DNA from: JBHENN01 sp046262015
GTDB taxonomy: Bacteria; Actinomycetota; CADDZG01; WHSQ01
Reading direction: 5' to 3'
DNA: 12,730 nt
Assembly: GCA_046262015.1 (NCBI GenBank)
Contig: JBHENN010000072.1
Span: 1 to 12,730, forward strand
The stretch's first letter is position 1, and the number at the start of each line of letters is the position of its first letter. A program made the position numbers and the translations under genes. Shown one piece after another: positions 12,650-12,730 of this stretch. Under the pieces are notes generated by a model. It was given only the letters and a program-made list of their open reading frames with translations. It did no database searches and was not told the DNA's origin.

Positions 12650-12730
12650 ATGGCGGGCATCTGGCGGAAGACCCTCATCTACCTCGGGCTGGTCGAGGAC
12701 GAAGAGCTCGACGACTACGCCTACGACGAC
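12650..12730 (+). CDS. sepF: SepF, N-terminal fragment (partial)
   Basis: The first 27 codons of a gene running off the right edge. The residues begin MAGIWRKTLIYLGL and continue into an acidic, Tyr-containing stretch (VEDEELDDYAYDD). This is the classic SepF start: an amphipathic membrane-targeting helix, then the acidic linker before the DUF552 domain, which is outside the window. SepF bundles FtsZ filaments and tethers them to the membrane by binding the FtsZ tail. The order ftsZ, ylmD, ylmE, sepF and the absence of ftsA support the call. No Shine-Dalgarno site precedes the ATG, and TATCCT at 12638 suggests a leaderless message. Confidence 0.88.
   Translation, partial: MAGIWRKTLIYLGLVEDEELDDYAYDD

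Noticed and set aside
1..12730. Mobile elements, CRISPR, tRNA or rRNA genes, or toxin or defence genes
   Set aside because: None seen. All the coding space is filled by dcw-cluster genes with uniform codon use.

Overview
The window is a compact stretch of the bacterial division and cell wall (dcw) cluster, with every gene on the + strand. The DNA is very GC-rich, with strong G/C bias at third codon positions. The layout suggests a member of Actinomycetota or a close high-GC relative. There is no ftsA between ftsQ and ftsZ, and ftsZ is followed by pgeF (ylmD), a YggS-type PLP protein (ylmE) and sepF. MurE carries the DNPR motif of meso-diaminopimelate-adding enzymes. MurD has an atypical ATP-site loop that I recall, but cannot verify here, from actinobacterial MurD. 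The exact class cannot be told from the sequence alone.

Region 1 (1-9727) runs: ftsI (3' end only), murE, mraY, murD, ftsW, murG, murC, murB, ftsQ. From murE to ftsQ every junction overlaps by 4 to 11 bases (ATGA, GTGA or slightly longer), so the block looks like one translationally coupled operon. It encodes cytoplasmic muropeptide synthesis (MurB, MurC, MurD, MurE), the lipid steps (MraY, MurG), the septal glycan polymerase FtsW, its transpeptidase partner FtsI and the divisome connector FtsQ. murF, which normally lies between murE and mraY, is missing, and murE overlaps mraY directly.

Region 2 (9728-9977) is the only sizeable gap. It is a densely marked control region for ftsZ. It holds a near-consensus sigma-70/SigA-type promoter (TTGACT, 17 bases, TATATT). 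Just downstream is a cluster of three TACAGG half-sites that forms both a 10-bp hairpin and a perfect 6-1-6 palindrome. A CGCCACGTGGCG palindrome and a tandem 9-mer lie upstream, and a repeated ACCGG leader and a strong Shine-Dalgarno site lie downstream.

Region 3 (9978-12730) runs: ftsZ, pgeF, yggS/ylmE and the first 27 codons of sepF. SepF is the likely FtsZ membrane anchor in a lineage without FtsA. pgeF and sepF, and possibly murE, lack a good Shine-Dalgarno site. Instead they carry a -10-like hexamer 6-7 bases before the ATG, which suggests leaderless transcripts.

No mobile element, CRISPR array, tRNA or rRNA was seen. The gene content is ordinary. The points worth following up are the ftsZ control region, the missing murF, the altered MurD loop, the leaderless-start pattern and strong hairpins at several gene junctions.
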